Source of the DNA: Isohypsibius dastychi
Lineage: Eukaryota > Tardigrada > Eutardigrada > Parachela > Isohypsibiidae
Length of the DNA stretch: 13,872 bases
Assembly (NCBI GenBank): GCA_034696485.1
Contig: JAQIWT010000920.1
Span: 1-13,872 of the forward strand
Direction: 5' to 3'
Shown here piece by piece: positions 1-7,996 of this stretch; position 1 is the first letter of the stretch; the number at the start of each line of letters is the position of its first letter. Position numbers and translations under genes: made by a program. Below the pieces are notes generated by a model. It saw only the letters and a list, made by a program, of their open reading frames with translations. It was not told where the DNA came from and did no database searches.

Positions 1-55
1 TTGGAAGTAAATTGGTGGTGCGTTATGGGTAAAAGGAGCAGAGCCGACTTGTGTC

Positions 56-61
56 AATAAA
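56..61 (+). promoter_or_regulatory. Candidate poly(A) signal of an upstream gene
   Basis: AATAAA followed at once by a G/T-rich stretch. The wording (ATAAAGTTGG) resembles the signals after both ANP32 genes further along. It may mark the 3' end of a plus-strand gene lying left of the window, but no coding sequence of such a gene is visible in the first 55 bases. Confidence 0.35.
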
Positions 62-448
62 GTTGGGGCCAATCTTTTATTTTTCCATCCCCACGTTCTC
101 GCTTCCTTCCTGCCTTGCATATCCTCCTCCCGTGACGCATACGCCGAGAATGATTATTTGCTGTTTGTAGAAATTGCCCCGCTGGATTGGGATCGATGCT
201 CCTGCTGAATCGGGCTTAGGATGCGATGCATGGACGGATCTCGCGTTTAGAAATGGATGAATTTTGAGGAGAGCGCTTGTATTTACTCTGTGATGGGAAA
301 AGCTGGTGAAGCCACACCGGTTGGGTTCGATTTTCGCTCTCGCAAGTTGGTTTATTCTTGTCCCGCATCGTCTCTGTCCACGCCGCTTTCATCACATCTC
401 TCCTCCCGTTTGTACACATGCTGCTGCCGAGCTTACCTGTCGCTTGAA
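62..448. other. Non-coding stretch, possible promoter region
   Basis: No convincing coding sequence is seen. A pyrimidine-rich tract (about 80-130) is followed by TGACGCAT, an ATF/CREB-like motif. Short open frames at 216-419 (minus) and 257-541 (plus) have no recognisable protein character. The region could be the promoter of the candidate transcript starting near 480. Confidence 0.4.
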
Positions 449-454
449 TATAAA
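449..454 (+). promoter_or_regulatory. TATA-like box
   Basis: TATAAA in the context GAATATAAACG. A start site about 25-30 bases downstream would give a short exon ending at the strong splice donor at 564. The role is inferred from motif and spacing only. Confidence 0.3.
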
Positions 455-479
455 CGTGTGTATGCGTGCCTTATTATCC

Positions 480-563
480 CACCGACAATTGCCAAATGGA
501 GCCAGATATCCCCCTTCTTTCGCCTAGCGCCTGGAAATTGATGGAATATTTCCTAGCTTGTGG
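480..563 (+). ncRNA. Candidate non-coding or 5' UTR first exon
   Basis: The stretch ends in TGTGG|GTAAGTG, a near-consensus splice donor at 564. An ATG at 541 opens a frame of only seven codons before the donor and has poor start context. The downstream sequence is G+T rich (by hand count 124 of 180 bases at 601-780), a bias often seen in transcribed introns. It could be a first exon of a non-coding RNA or an alternative 5' UTR exon of the DnaJ gene at 2920. The 5' limit is a guess from the TATA-like motif. Confidence 0.25.
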
Positions 564-1420
564 GTAAGTGATCTGTGATGGCTTGATTTTATGATATATG
601 GTTTTAATTAGTATTATCAGTGACCTTGGGTTTGAATTGGTCTGTTTGCTGAAATTTTCTTTGATGGTTGCGACAAGTTGACATGTTTTGCGTAAATAAC
701 TGGTATTGCATTTCCGTTCTTGTCTGGTGGGGATTTGATTTGTTTGTGTCAGTTGAATTTTGCTTGAGACAAGTGCGATCGTGCCGGTAAGCTGGGAGTT
801 GAACGACCGATTGGATTTGGTTTGTCATATTTTGAAACGTGTGCTTTGTTGGAATTTGGAATGAGGCGAGTCAGATTGTCTAGAATTTTGATTGTACTTT
901 GATCCGTTGAATTTATGAAATATCTCGGAAGTTGAAATTGTGAGCCGCCCTTTATTTTTAACGAAGGCTAGTTTCCTTTGTAGGCAGTTTGCTGGGTTGT
1001 GTAAGAGAAATTGGATGACGTAAAGGGGATAAGCTGAAAAAGGAATCGAGGCAGCTGTGTCGTCGCTGATTGCTCAGCGCTTCAAGGAAGGGAAGGGGAT
1101 GATGGAAAAAGTGTGGAAATCGATCGTCTGCTTCCTTTCCGCTATTCCAACTTGCATGCCGAGTTGGGGCTGGAATTATTGAACATGATGGTGGTAGTGA
1201 AATGAAATTGCTCTCATGTGGTGGCAACTGACGCACTTTACCCGGGGAACCCTGATGTTTGGTTTGTTTTCTTACGGGCCAATCTGCTCGATTCGGATTA
1301 TGTAAGGCCGTTTTGGGTTGCAGGGAAACCTTGAGCGAGTTGAGCTGATCACTCACTAAACCAAGAAAGGTGTGCTGCATAATAATAATCGTAGCCGGTT
1401 TTGCTTTTTTCGGTTTGCAG
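564..1420 (+). other. G+T-rich stretch, candidate plus-strand intron
   Basis: No plus-strand frame looks coding. The stretch begins with the donor GTAAGTG and ends with a pyrimidine tract and TTTGCAG at 1420, which is followed directly by another donor (GTGAGT). A 200-codon open frame on the minus strand (958-1560) overlaps it. That frame is judged a by-product of the base skew, because its translation is rich in Lys, Pro, Ser and His and shows no domain. Confidence 0.3.
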
Positions 1421-1526
1421 GTGAGTGGGAAATTGGTCTCAAGTAGTCGTGAGTCATGTTTGGATCTGAGTTTTTTTTTCTTTGGGTGAATGAAAATTAT
1501 CGGGTTGTTTTGGTGAGTTTTTTCAG

Positions 1527-1618
1527 GGCTGCCGGATGTGACCAGCTGCTTGTTGGACAATATGCTTACCTTGGTGAATAGGCCTGAGACATTGGCTCAA
1601 ACCGAAGCAATCGTTACG
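1527..1618 (+). ncRNA. Candidate internal exon of unknown transcript
   Basis: The stretch is bounded by TTTTTTCAG at 1526 and the donor ACG|GTGAGC at 1619. One frame (codons from 1529) is open for all 30 codons, reading LPDVTSCLLDNMLTLV at its start, and resembles ordinary globular protein, but I cannot assign a family. No matching upstream coding exon could be joined with confidence: the frame meets a TGA at 1514 before the acceptor. It may equally be a non-coding exon or chance. Confidence 0.2.
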
Positions 1619-2645
1619 GTGAGCAAAGTTTCAGGTTTATTGGCTGAGTAAGCATTCGACGGACCTGATGTGAAGAAAGCATCGGCCACAAATTTGTTGG
1701 TTTGATTGGCGGTATGTACCTGTATACCTCGATCGACCGTATGTAGCACACTAGTTTCTTGGATGAGGAATAGTGGTTATTGACTGTTCAGTTTTGATGT
1801 TATACATAATTCGTGATGCAGCATTCAGCATACTAGAATCAAACGGGTTGAAATGAAAGAACCATTCTGTCTTGAAACATGGCTTTGAGCTACGTGTCGC
1901 CTGTTCGGGTAATGGTACAATATCTTGTGACTGGAAGTTGGCTCAAGAATCGAAAAACACGAATTTTGGAAAAGGGCTGTGTGTGAACCTGGAATCTGTT
2001 TTTTTCGGGCTATGGTTATAAGGAATAAAGTTTTTTCTATAAGGCGGCAAGGCTATCGAAGCAGTATTTTCTGCGGTCACAAGAAACGTGGGCCTACCGT
2101 ACTTCGCTAGTTCGAGGACGTGAACCTAGTCGATCTTCGTAAATGGCATTGTTCGAACTCCGAAGAAGGTAAGCGCCACACAGAACCTTTATTTTTTTGT
2201 CTGACGTGAGTAAACTTTTACGCTTCCGGAAACAAGGCCGGAGTTAGGCTCCGTCGAGTAGTGGCCAGGTACTTCCACTGGTGACCTTTGGTAACCCTCG
2301 TCCTACTTCTCCCTAAGCAGCCCAGGTGAATTATTGTTGGATGCAATACAGCTTAGAACTGATCGGCAAAATATCACCCGCAGTAATCACCATTTGAAAA
2401 TAAATGCGCCGTTTTTAAAAAGCAAGTTATTCTGTATGTCAGTGTGTAAATTTTTCGATATATTTCGGAGAACCCAACATATAAAGCGCGAAACTTCATT
2501 TGGGTTCTTTTCCGGCTCGTTCCTACCAAAAAGGTGAAATCTGAACTGAGCCAACCGGAGGCCGAACTCCCAATTCCAGATCGCGGCGCTAACCGCTCTA
2601 TTCCAGTCCTGTCCAGATTTGTTTCGTTCGTTTTGCTTGTTTGTT
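1619..2645. other. Non-coding stretch with no assignable gene
   Basis: I see no gene here. Two candidate donors occur: GTATGT at 1711, and GTAAGC at 2169 after a nine-residue frame starting ATG at 2143. A pyrimidine tract with CAG ends at 2320. None of these joins into a convincing open frame. An open frame at 2450-2791 (about 113 codons, no good ATG) has no recognisable domain and lies over the candidate regulatory motifs of the DnaJ gene. Confidence 0.4.
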
Positions 2646-2685
2646 TCTCGATGTTATGTCGAGAATCTCGACTCAAGGATCGAGA
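2646..2685. promoter_or_regulatory. Cluster of four alternating TCGAGA hexamers
   Basis: TCTCGA at 2646-2651 and 2666-2671 alternates with TCGAGA at 2659-2664 and 2680-2685. The central pair forms a 15-bp palindrome, GTCGAGA-A-TCTCGAC, at 2658-2672. The cluster lies about 235-275 bases before the DnaJ start codon. It may be a binding site for a dimeric factor or a hairpin; no known factor is assigned. Confidence 0.35.
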
Positions 2686-2755
2686 TGTCGTAATCACCGA
2701 GGTTAACGCGAACAACCTAGACTGGGTAAACCCCAACAAGACCGAGTCCGCAGTC

Positions 2756-2785
2756 TTTCGTGAGACTTCTTCACTTCCTACGAAA
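2756..2785. promoter_or_regulatory. Heat-shock-element-like array upstream of the DnaJ gene
   Basis: Five-base units run TTTCG, TGAGA, CTTCT at 2756-2770, which matches the alternating nTTCn/nGAAn/nTTCn pattern with one mismatch (GAG for GAA). A further unit, CGAAA, sits in register at 2781-2785. This lies about 135-165 bases before the start codon of an Hsp40 gene, where a heat shock factor site would make sense. Binding is inferred. Confidence 0.4.
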
Positions 2786-2919
2786 TTTTAATGTTTTCCG
2801 TTTTGTTATGTGCACTTTATAACCAAAATATCCTATAACGAGCTGAAATATCATTTTGATTAAAATCTATAATATTTCGACGGACACCATCAGAGGACTA
2901 CGTGAAGTAAAGCCTTGTG

Positions 2920-4696
2920 ATGATGATGAGGCGATCGTGCCAGGCTTCTTTCAAGATTCTTCACCGCAGTTCGTCGTTGACAGTCAGCTGCAGGATATCC
3001 CCTTCAAGTATAGGAGGTCTACGTGATTTATCTACCTCATCTTATCTGAGCATCCCCGCGGTGACAGGAAAGACATGGGCTTCGGTGTTCGCTCGGAATG
3101 GAGTTTGTGTTTCTCCAGTTTATTCTTCCACAAATGAACCGGACTCTTTCCCGAAAAGATCTTTTCACACAAGCTCCACTAAGCTGCAGAAAAAGCGTGA
3201 TTTTTATGAAGTCCTCGGCGTACCAAAGGGTGCTTCTCAGAAGGACATAAAGAAAGCCTACTATCAGTTGGCAAAGAAATTTCATCCGGATACGAATAAG
3301 AATGATCCTCAATCTTCCAAGAAATTTCAGGAGGTTTCGGAAGCTTATGAATGTTTGAGTGATGATACCAAAAGGAGGCAATATGACCAGTGGGGTTCTG
3401 CAGGTACGATCCAATCCAGTTTGTCATTTCTGTTTTGTTTTCGTTTGTTATTACGCAGTCTCCATTTCACTAACATTCTAATTGAAATTACTGGGGACTT
3501 GAAATTTGATTGAAATCAACACGTGAAAATTTCGTTGATGCTACTAGATCTGACAGAAAAGATTTCAGGACCCGAGTTTGCTGGCGCTGGTGGACCTCAT
3601 CCTGGTGCATCAGCTGGCGGAAGTGCATCGGGACATCCGGGTGGATTTTCTGATTTTTCTGGACATATTGATCCCGAAGAGTTATTCCGGAGAATATTTG
3701 GAGATTTTGCTTTCCAAGGTGGAGGCGGTGGATTCGAGGAGCCGGAATATATGGACAACCAGAAAGGATTTGCCAGAACGCAGGAAGTCATGATGGAGCT
3801 GACTTTCCAACAAGCTGCCCGTGGAGTTAATAAAGATATCAGGGTTAATATTACCGATACATGCGGTAAATGCAACGGCAGCAAGTGCGAATCGGGGTCG
3901 AAACCGGTAAGAAATGCATGGGTTTGGAATGAGATCATTTTCCTGAAATCCGTGAAGCGACAATTCTGAGGAGCTGAATTGTGGTTCAAAGCAGTAGTTT
4001 GACGATTGATCTTTGGGGGTTGTGCATGTTTTTCGACAATCTTGTTTTTATACTGATTGATGAATTTGTCTTTTCCAGGAAAAATGTCCTTCTTGCAACG
4101 GAAGTGGAATGGAAACGATTAGCACAGGACCTTTCGTGATGCGCAGCACATGTCGACAATGTCGTGGAACTCGAGTTTATATAAGGAATCCCTGTACTGA
4201 ATGCGAAGGCAAAGGAAAGACGATACAACGCAAAACTGTTACTGTTCCCGTTCCCGCCGGCGTGGAAGATGGGCAGACTGTTCGGATGCCCGTTGGAAAC
4301 AAGGAAATATTTGTCACTTTTCGTGTTTCAAAGAGTGACTATTTCCGGCGGGATGGGGCTGATGTCCACACCGACAACGAGATCACGATTGGGCAAGCCG
4401 TATTGGGGGGAACGTTAAAGGTGGAAGGAATTTACGAGGACCATCAAGTGGATATTCCAGCCGGAACATCTTCCCATACAAGAATACAGTTACCTGCCAA
4501 AGGAATAAGGAAAATAAATAGTTATGGCTATGGTGATCATTATGTTCATGTAAAAGTTAAGGCCCCGAAGAAACTCAGCGAAGCTCAGAGGAATTCGATG
4601 ATTTCTTATGCGGAATCGGAAAAGTTGTCGAATGGGACGGTGAATACTTCAAGTTCAGCCGAGGAGCCTCGAGCAAAAGGTCGTAGTAAAATTTGA
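2920..4696 (+). CDS. DNAJA3: Mitochondrial DnaJ/Hsp40 co-chaperone, DNAJA3/Tid1 type
   Basis: Exons 2920-3403, 3569-3906 and 4079-4696 give 479 aa, close to the 480 aa of human DNAJA3. Introns (165 and 172 nt) have GTACGA/TTTCAG and GTAAGA/TTCCAG ends, in phases 1 and 0. The product is a J-domain protein that stimulates mitochondrial Hsp70 and delivers clients. Residues 1 to about 90 are rich in Arg, Ser and Thr with few acidic residues until late, fitting a matrix-targeting peptide. The J domain is about 94-158 with HPD at 122-124. A Gly/Phe-rich linker follows (about 162-220). A cysteine-rich zinc region with four CxxC motifs starts near 260: CGKC, CPSC, CRQC, CTEC. Next are the client-binding domains ([18 protein letters not shown], then [14 protein letters not shown]). 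The C-terminus is short and ends in KGRSKI. The first of three consecutive ATG codons is used; a GTG lies just before it. Confidence 0.95.
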
Positions 4697-5126
4697 TGGT
4701 TTTATATAAGTTTTGTTTTTTCAACGGGATTTTCTCGTTGCCATTGTTTTACTTTATTTGTCGATTGCTTCAAATCGCGATGGTGTGATAATACTGTGGG
4801 TTTGCTTTGGTGAAAAATACGTTTTATTCTGATGAAGGAACACAGATGTCGATGATTTGATTCAACCGAATTTATTTATTCGGATTCTTCAGCTCGTTCT
4901 CAGAACGACGAAAAACGCAGCGCAAGGTTAATTAACAAATTAACTTCCGAACTTGAGAAGGTGCGGGGCGGGGGCTTGAAGAGCCAACCCGTACGCACTG
5001 TGCCGGTTTGATTGATTAATTGATTTGTTGACAAGGAGAACGAAAAAGTCGGAAATTGAAGTTGAGAAATTTACTTCGGAAACCCGTCGGTTTTCTTTTG
5101 CGTGGACTTCTGATTCGTTTCGAAAA
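4697..5126. other. DnaJ-mL41 intergenic region with palindromes and a GC box
   Basis: The region holds the DnaJ 3' UTR and the mL41 promoter; no canonical AATAAA is seen after the DnaJ stop. Three inverted repeats lie within 71 bases: CCGAAT/ATTCGG with a 6-nt loop at 4866-4883, CGTTCT-C-AGAACG at 4895-4907, and the palindrome GTTAATTAAC at 4927-4936. The in-frame extension of mL41 upstream of its ATG begins with TTG and is not taken as coding. Confidence 0.5.
4965..4974 (+). promoter_or_regulatory. GC box (Sp1/KLF-like)
   Basis: GGGGCGGGGG lies about 150 bases before the mL41 start codon, in otherwise AT-rich sequence. It matches the Sp1/KLF GC-box core. Function is inferred from motif and position. 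Confidence 0.35.
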
Positions 5127-5663
5127 ATGCTTTGCCTTGTATGTCGTGCTATTCGGAAGCCTTTTGTCGAGCTTCAGATCTCCACCAGAACATTTGTTTG
5201 CACTCCGCAGATTCTCGGAAGAAAGAACCCCAGAAAGCGACCGAAAACACTTCTGGATATTCCAGAATATCTGAGACCAATGTTTGATGGCAAAATGGAA
5301 TATGAATATCCGGATGGGCTACACGGCACTGGAGAACGTCCGATTGGTGTTAAGTTACCTTCTGGAGAATTCGTTCGCGTGCCTGAAATGATTCCGGAGC
5401 TTGTCGTTCCCGATTTGAAGGATTTCAATCTGAAGCCATATGTATCTTTTAAAGCGCCCAACACCGTTGAACCGGAACTGACTGCTCGGGATCTGTTTGA
5501 CATGGTTTACGGGAAGAAAATCTACGAAGCATTCGAGAAGGGTGAGCTTGACGAGGAAATTGCGGAACTGGAAGAACGTCAAACGAACGGGGAATTGAAA
5601 ACACACACGTATGATCTGGATCCACCAAGAATGCTCGATACAGATAAAGTTCCGGTTGTTTGA
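5127..5663 (+). CDS. MRPL41: Mitochondrial large-subunit ribosomal protein mL41
   Basis: A single exon encodes 178 aa. The protein is a metazoan-type component of the mitochondrial ribosome large subunit. The diagnostic block is residues 82-130: FVRVPEMIPELVVPDL, then NLKPYVSFKAP, then LTARDLFDMVYGKK. It parallels human MRPL41 ([26 protein letters not shown]) and, from memory, the insect protein more closely. Residues 1-42 are basic with few acidic residues (CRAIRKPF, GRKNPRKRPK), as expected for a matrix-targeting leader. The protein is longer than human MRPL41 (137 aa) through an N-terminal segment and a charged tail (residues 139-178). The ATG at 5127 is the first in the frame (A at -3); upstream in-frame codons begin with TTG. 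It lies 430 bases after the DnaJ stop, so a separate promoter is likely. Confidence 0.9.
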   Translation: MLCLVCRAIRKPFVELQISTRTFVCTPQILGRKNPRKRPKTLLDIPEYLRPMFDGKMEYEYPDGLHGTGERPIGVKLPSGEFVRVPEMIPELVVPDLKDFNLKPYVSFKAPNTVEPELTARDLFDMVYGKKIYEAFEKGELDEEIAELEERQTNGELKTHTYDLDPPRMLDTDKVPVV

Positions 5664-6112
5664 AGTACATGTATCTAGGAAGTTGATCGTAACAAGTCTA
5701 TTCTGTTTGTTTGCTGGTTCGCACGTTCTTCGAATTTCTGGATGAATTACATAAAGCGTACTTCGAAACTTCTGCAATCTGCATTGACGCGAACGTATCA
5801 ACCTTCTTGCTGTGTTGATCTTGTCAGGTTAATGAAGATTATTATGTTCGCCATTTGCGTCACATTAATGGAAGCAGTAGTCTGTATTATTTATTTCTTC
5901 GCGTTAATTTCGGCAACCGGCGTTGCTTGAGCCGGCCTGTCTAAAACTTTGGCGTCATGTTCACGTTCACACACATCGAAATGAACACCTATTGCTTCAA
6001 TATTTTTTAGTCAGCCGAACAAAACATATATTGACCGACCGGCAATCGGCAGAATGAACAAAGTGAAATGGGAATTTCTATGGAGGAAATCCCAGAAACA
6101 TTTTAGTCAAAG
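5664..6112. other. mL41-ANP32 intergenic region
   Basis: The region holds the mL41 3' UTR, a variant poly(A) signal CATAAA at 5750-5755, and the promoter of the next gene. A 62-codon open frame at 5742-5930 is hydrophobic and unrecognised and is not called. A pyrimidine-poor TTTTTTAG at 6003-6010 could be a 5' UTR splice acceptor for the ANP32 gene, with a possible donor CAG|GTTAAT near 5827; both are weak. Confidence 0.4.
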
Positions 6113-6137
6113 CCCCCCCCCCCCACCCCCCGCCCCC
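6113..6137 (+). repeat. Poly-C tract (C12-A-C6-G-C5)
   Basis: The tract has 23 C in 25 bases, about 80 bases before the preferred ANP32 start. On the minus strand it is G5/G6/G12, able to form a G-quadruplex. An upstream in-frame ATG at 6054 would translate it as a proline run; I prefer to read it as 5' UTR. Such tracts are error-prone in sequencing, so its length may be wrong. Confidence 0.7.
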
Positions 6138-6215
6138 TTGTTGCGAGTTGAAAAGTCAAATTCAAAATCAAATCTCGCTAATTTTCGGAAACAAGTGTCT
6201 TCTGAATCCCAAGCC

Positions 6216-6956
6216 ATGTTGAAGTCCACCAAAAGTCACATTGTTCCGGAACGGATTCTTCAGCTCGACGGGAACAGAAAGCCAGAAGGTATCAAAGAGC
6301 TGCATTTGGATGGATGTAAGGCAGAAAACCTGGCAAACGCTGTGGAAATCCTGGAAAAGCACAAAAGTCTCCAGGAGCTTTCCTTGGTGAATCTCGGACT
6401 ATCCTCTGTTCGCGAATTTCCGAGACTCAGTAGTCTCCGTAAACTGGATCTCGGCGATAATCGTCTGTCAGGAGGATTCAACTATGTCGTCTCAAATTGT
6501 CCCAACATCGACAAGCTTCTTCTCGGAGGAAATCGCATCAAGAATTTCGAAGCCTTGGACAGTTTGAAGCAGCTGAGCAAATTGAGATTTCTGGATCTTT
6601 TCGACAACGAAATTACAAAGATTGAGAACTACCGTGCCAAAGTGTTCGAGTTTCTGCCCCAGCTGACCGATTTGGATGGGAAAACCCGCGCAAACAAAGA
6701 TTCCAAAGAGAGTGATGAAGAGGATGACGATGGAGAAGAGGAAGATTATGAAGACACCGATACTGAGACTGATGGCGAAAAGGACGAAAACGGTAACTTC
6801 ATTCCAGCTGATCCTACCGATGATGCTATGAACGAGCAAGTGAACGGTTCCGTCGATGAGGAAGAAGCATCTGAAGATGTGGTGGACGAAGCTGTCGATG
6901 AAGAACCGTCAGTCAATGGACAACAGAAAGGTGTGAAACGGAGGAGTGAAGATTAA
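6216..6956 (+). CDS. Anp32: ANP32 family acidic leucine-rich nuclear phosphoprotein, copy 1 (intronless)
   Basis: One exon gives 246 aa from the ATG at 6216, close to 249 aa for human ANP32A. ANP32 proteins are nuclear-cytoplasmic shuttling histone chaperones, PP2A inhibitors and RNA-factor partners. Residues 12 to about 150 are a leucine-rich repeat domain: IKELHLDGCKAE, LSLVNLGLSSV, LRKLDLGDNRLSGGF, IDKLLLGGNRIKNF, LRFLDLFDNEITKI. The LRR cap ENYRAKVFEFLPQLTDLDG (137-155) is close to the family consensus. From about 165 the tail is acidic, broken by a neutral patch (ENGNFIPADPTD, about 191-202), and ends in a basic patch, VKRRSED. The frame is open back to an ATG at 6054, adding 54 residues that include a proline run from the poly-C tract. 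I prefer 6216 because it gives family length and has good context (AAGCCATG). A variant poly(A) signal (GATAAA) follows at 7068. Confidence 0.88.
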   Translation: MLKSTKSHIVPERILQLDGNRKPEGIKELHLDGCKAENLANAVEILEKHKSLQELSLVNLGLSSVREFPRLSSLRKLDLGDNRLSGGFNYVVSNCPNIDKLLLGGNRIKNFEALDSLKQLSKLRFLDLFDNEITKIENYRAKVFEFLPQLTDLDGKTRANKDSKESDEEDDDGEEEDYEDTDTETDGEKDENGNFIPADPTDDAMNEQVNGSVDEEEASEDVVDEAVDEEPSVNGQQKGVKRRSED

Positions 6957-7067
6957 GAAAGACGATGGTTTTACGTCGCCAGATTGCTCGCCGTGAACAT
7001 GAAATGCTTTCAGATTTTTTTAGATGAAGCAGATTGTCGTATGTTTTGAGAGTGAAGGGTTTTATGA

Positions 7068-7073
7068 GATAAA
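7068..7073 (+). promoter_or_regulatory. Variant poly(A) signal for ANP32 copy 1
   Basis: GATAAA lies 112 bases after the stop codon and is followed by G/T-rich sequence (about 7110-7130). The surrounding ATAAAGTTGG matches the signal at 56-61. The assignment rests on motif and position. Confidence 0.35.
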
Positions 7074-7211
7074 GTTGGCTCGCACGAAATGATGCTTGCA
7101 TTGCGACCACAATTGTGTTGTTTTGTGTTCCAGCACGACGAGCTCTACAAAATTTCAAGTTTGCAAATTTGAAAACCCGAAGACAAGAATGCGCGGATTC
7201 TTAATCCAAAT

Positions 7212-7292
7212 AACGGATCCGTTGTACAATTTTTTGGTATTATTCTCAGTCGAACCGAAACAATTGTAATCAATCACATAAGTACAATTGTT
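7212..7292. repeat. Palindrome and 10-bp inverted repeat
   Basis: AACGGATCCGTT at 7212-7223 is a perfect 12-bp palindrome. AACAATTGTA at 7259-7268 and TACAATTGTT at 7283-7292 form a perfect 10-bp inverted repeat with a 14-nt spacer. A near-perfect 22-bp palindrome (20 of 22 positions) lies just upstream at 7153-7174. Confidence 0.6.
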
Positions 7293-7720
7293 GTCCGAAG
7301 TCATTTCATTTATCATCAAGGACTTTTTTTCAAGTTTCTGTTTGAGGCTGCTCCAATCTCAACTCGTTATTTTTCAGGCAGTATTTTTTTTGAACCGAAA
7401 GATAATTTCTTTACAGTACTTCGTAATTTGTATGTACGCACTTACACTTACTTCACTTGTCTTTATTATTCTAATTTATGTTGCTATAAACAGTAAACAC
7501 TCCAGTATTCGTATCGTCATTTGTGTATTTATTTCAGATTGATTCTTCTGATCTGAGTGTTTGATTCGTCCAATTATTTTGTCAGGAAGTAAGTCTGTGA
7601 CAAAGCAGGTCATTTATTTTATTCTCAGACTTTCGAGATCAGGATCTATCATAGGAACAACGAGAAATCGTGAGACGAGGGGAATTCCCGCTTCTAATGA
7701 ATTCATTTCCAGACAAAGGT

Positions 7721-7839
7721 GGGTCGATGTCCGGTTAGATAAATAATCGGTTCGAGCTGGCTCAATTCGTTTGGAACCGGCTAAGCTATGTAGACATTCA
7801 TGGCGAAAGCCGAGCCGGGTCAGAACCGTTAAATCGACC
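7721..7839. repeat. Nested imperfect inverted repeats, possible MITE-like remnant
   Basis: The outer arms are GGTCGAT...CGGTT (7722-7736) and AACCG...ATCGACC (7825-7839), with 3-4 unmatched bases inside each arm. An inner pair, CGGTTC at 7748-7753 and GAACCG at 7774-7779, sits within. The segment is GC-richer than its surroundings. It has no coding capacity, and no clear target-site duplication was found. Confidence 0.3.
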
Positions 7840-7996
7840 AACCCGGACGCGCTCAAGCCGAATGTCTGAGTAATCCAATGTGCGCTCTTTTGCATTTCCT
7901 CATTCTCATTCTGCGAGCATCGGAACATTTTTGTCGTCCATCTTTTATTTGCCTCTGAAATTTTATCGTCCCATCACTCCTTCTCCCTCGAAAATC

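Larger units (their letters stand above)
6957..7996. other. ANP32 tandem-pair spacer, palindrome rich
   Basis: This roughly 1-kb spacer has no recognised gene. It begins with the copy 1 3' UTR, then AT-rich DNA with several palindromes (7153-7292), then a GC-richer segment with nested inverted repeats (7721-7839), and ends in a pyrimidine-rich leader for copy 2. An 84-codon hydrophobic frame at 7288-7542 starts with TTG in AT-rich DNA and is not called. Confidence 0.45.

Noticed and set aside
958-1560. 200-codon open frame on the minus strand
   Set aside because: It lies antisense to a G+T-rich intron-like stretch, which depletes minus-strand stop codons. The translation is rich in Lys, Pro, Ser and His with no domain, and no splice or promoter signals support it.
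2560-2620. tRNA-like A and B box fragments on the minus strand
   Set aside because: The spacing between the boxes is too short for a tRNA, and no acceptor stem pairs.
2374-2791. Open frames on both strands (121 codons minus, about 113 codons plus)
   Set aside because: Neither resembles a known protein, the plus frame has no good ATG, and the region overlaps candidate promoter motifs of the DnaJ gene.
3907-4078. Possible box C/D snoRNA in DnaJ intron 2
   Set aside because: A TTGATGA C-box-like motif lies at the very end of the intron, with no D box after it.
5742-5930. 62-codon frame after mL41
   Set aside because: It is short, unrecognised, and overlaps the likely mL41 3' UTR and poly(A) signal.
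7288-7542. 84-codon hydrophobic open frame in the ANP32 spacer
   Set aside because: It starts with TTG in AT-rich DNA; hydrophobic translations are expected from T-rich sequence.
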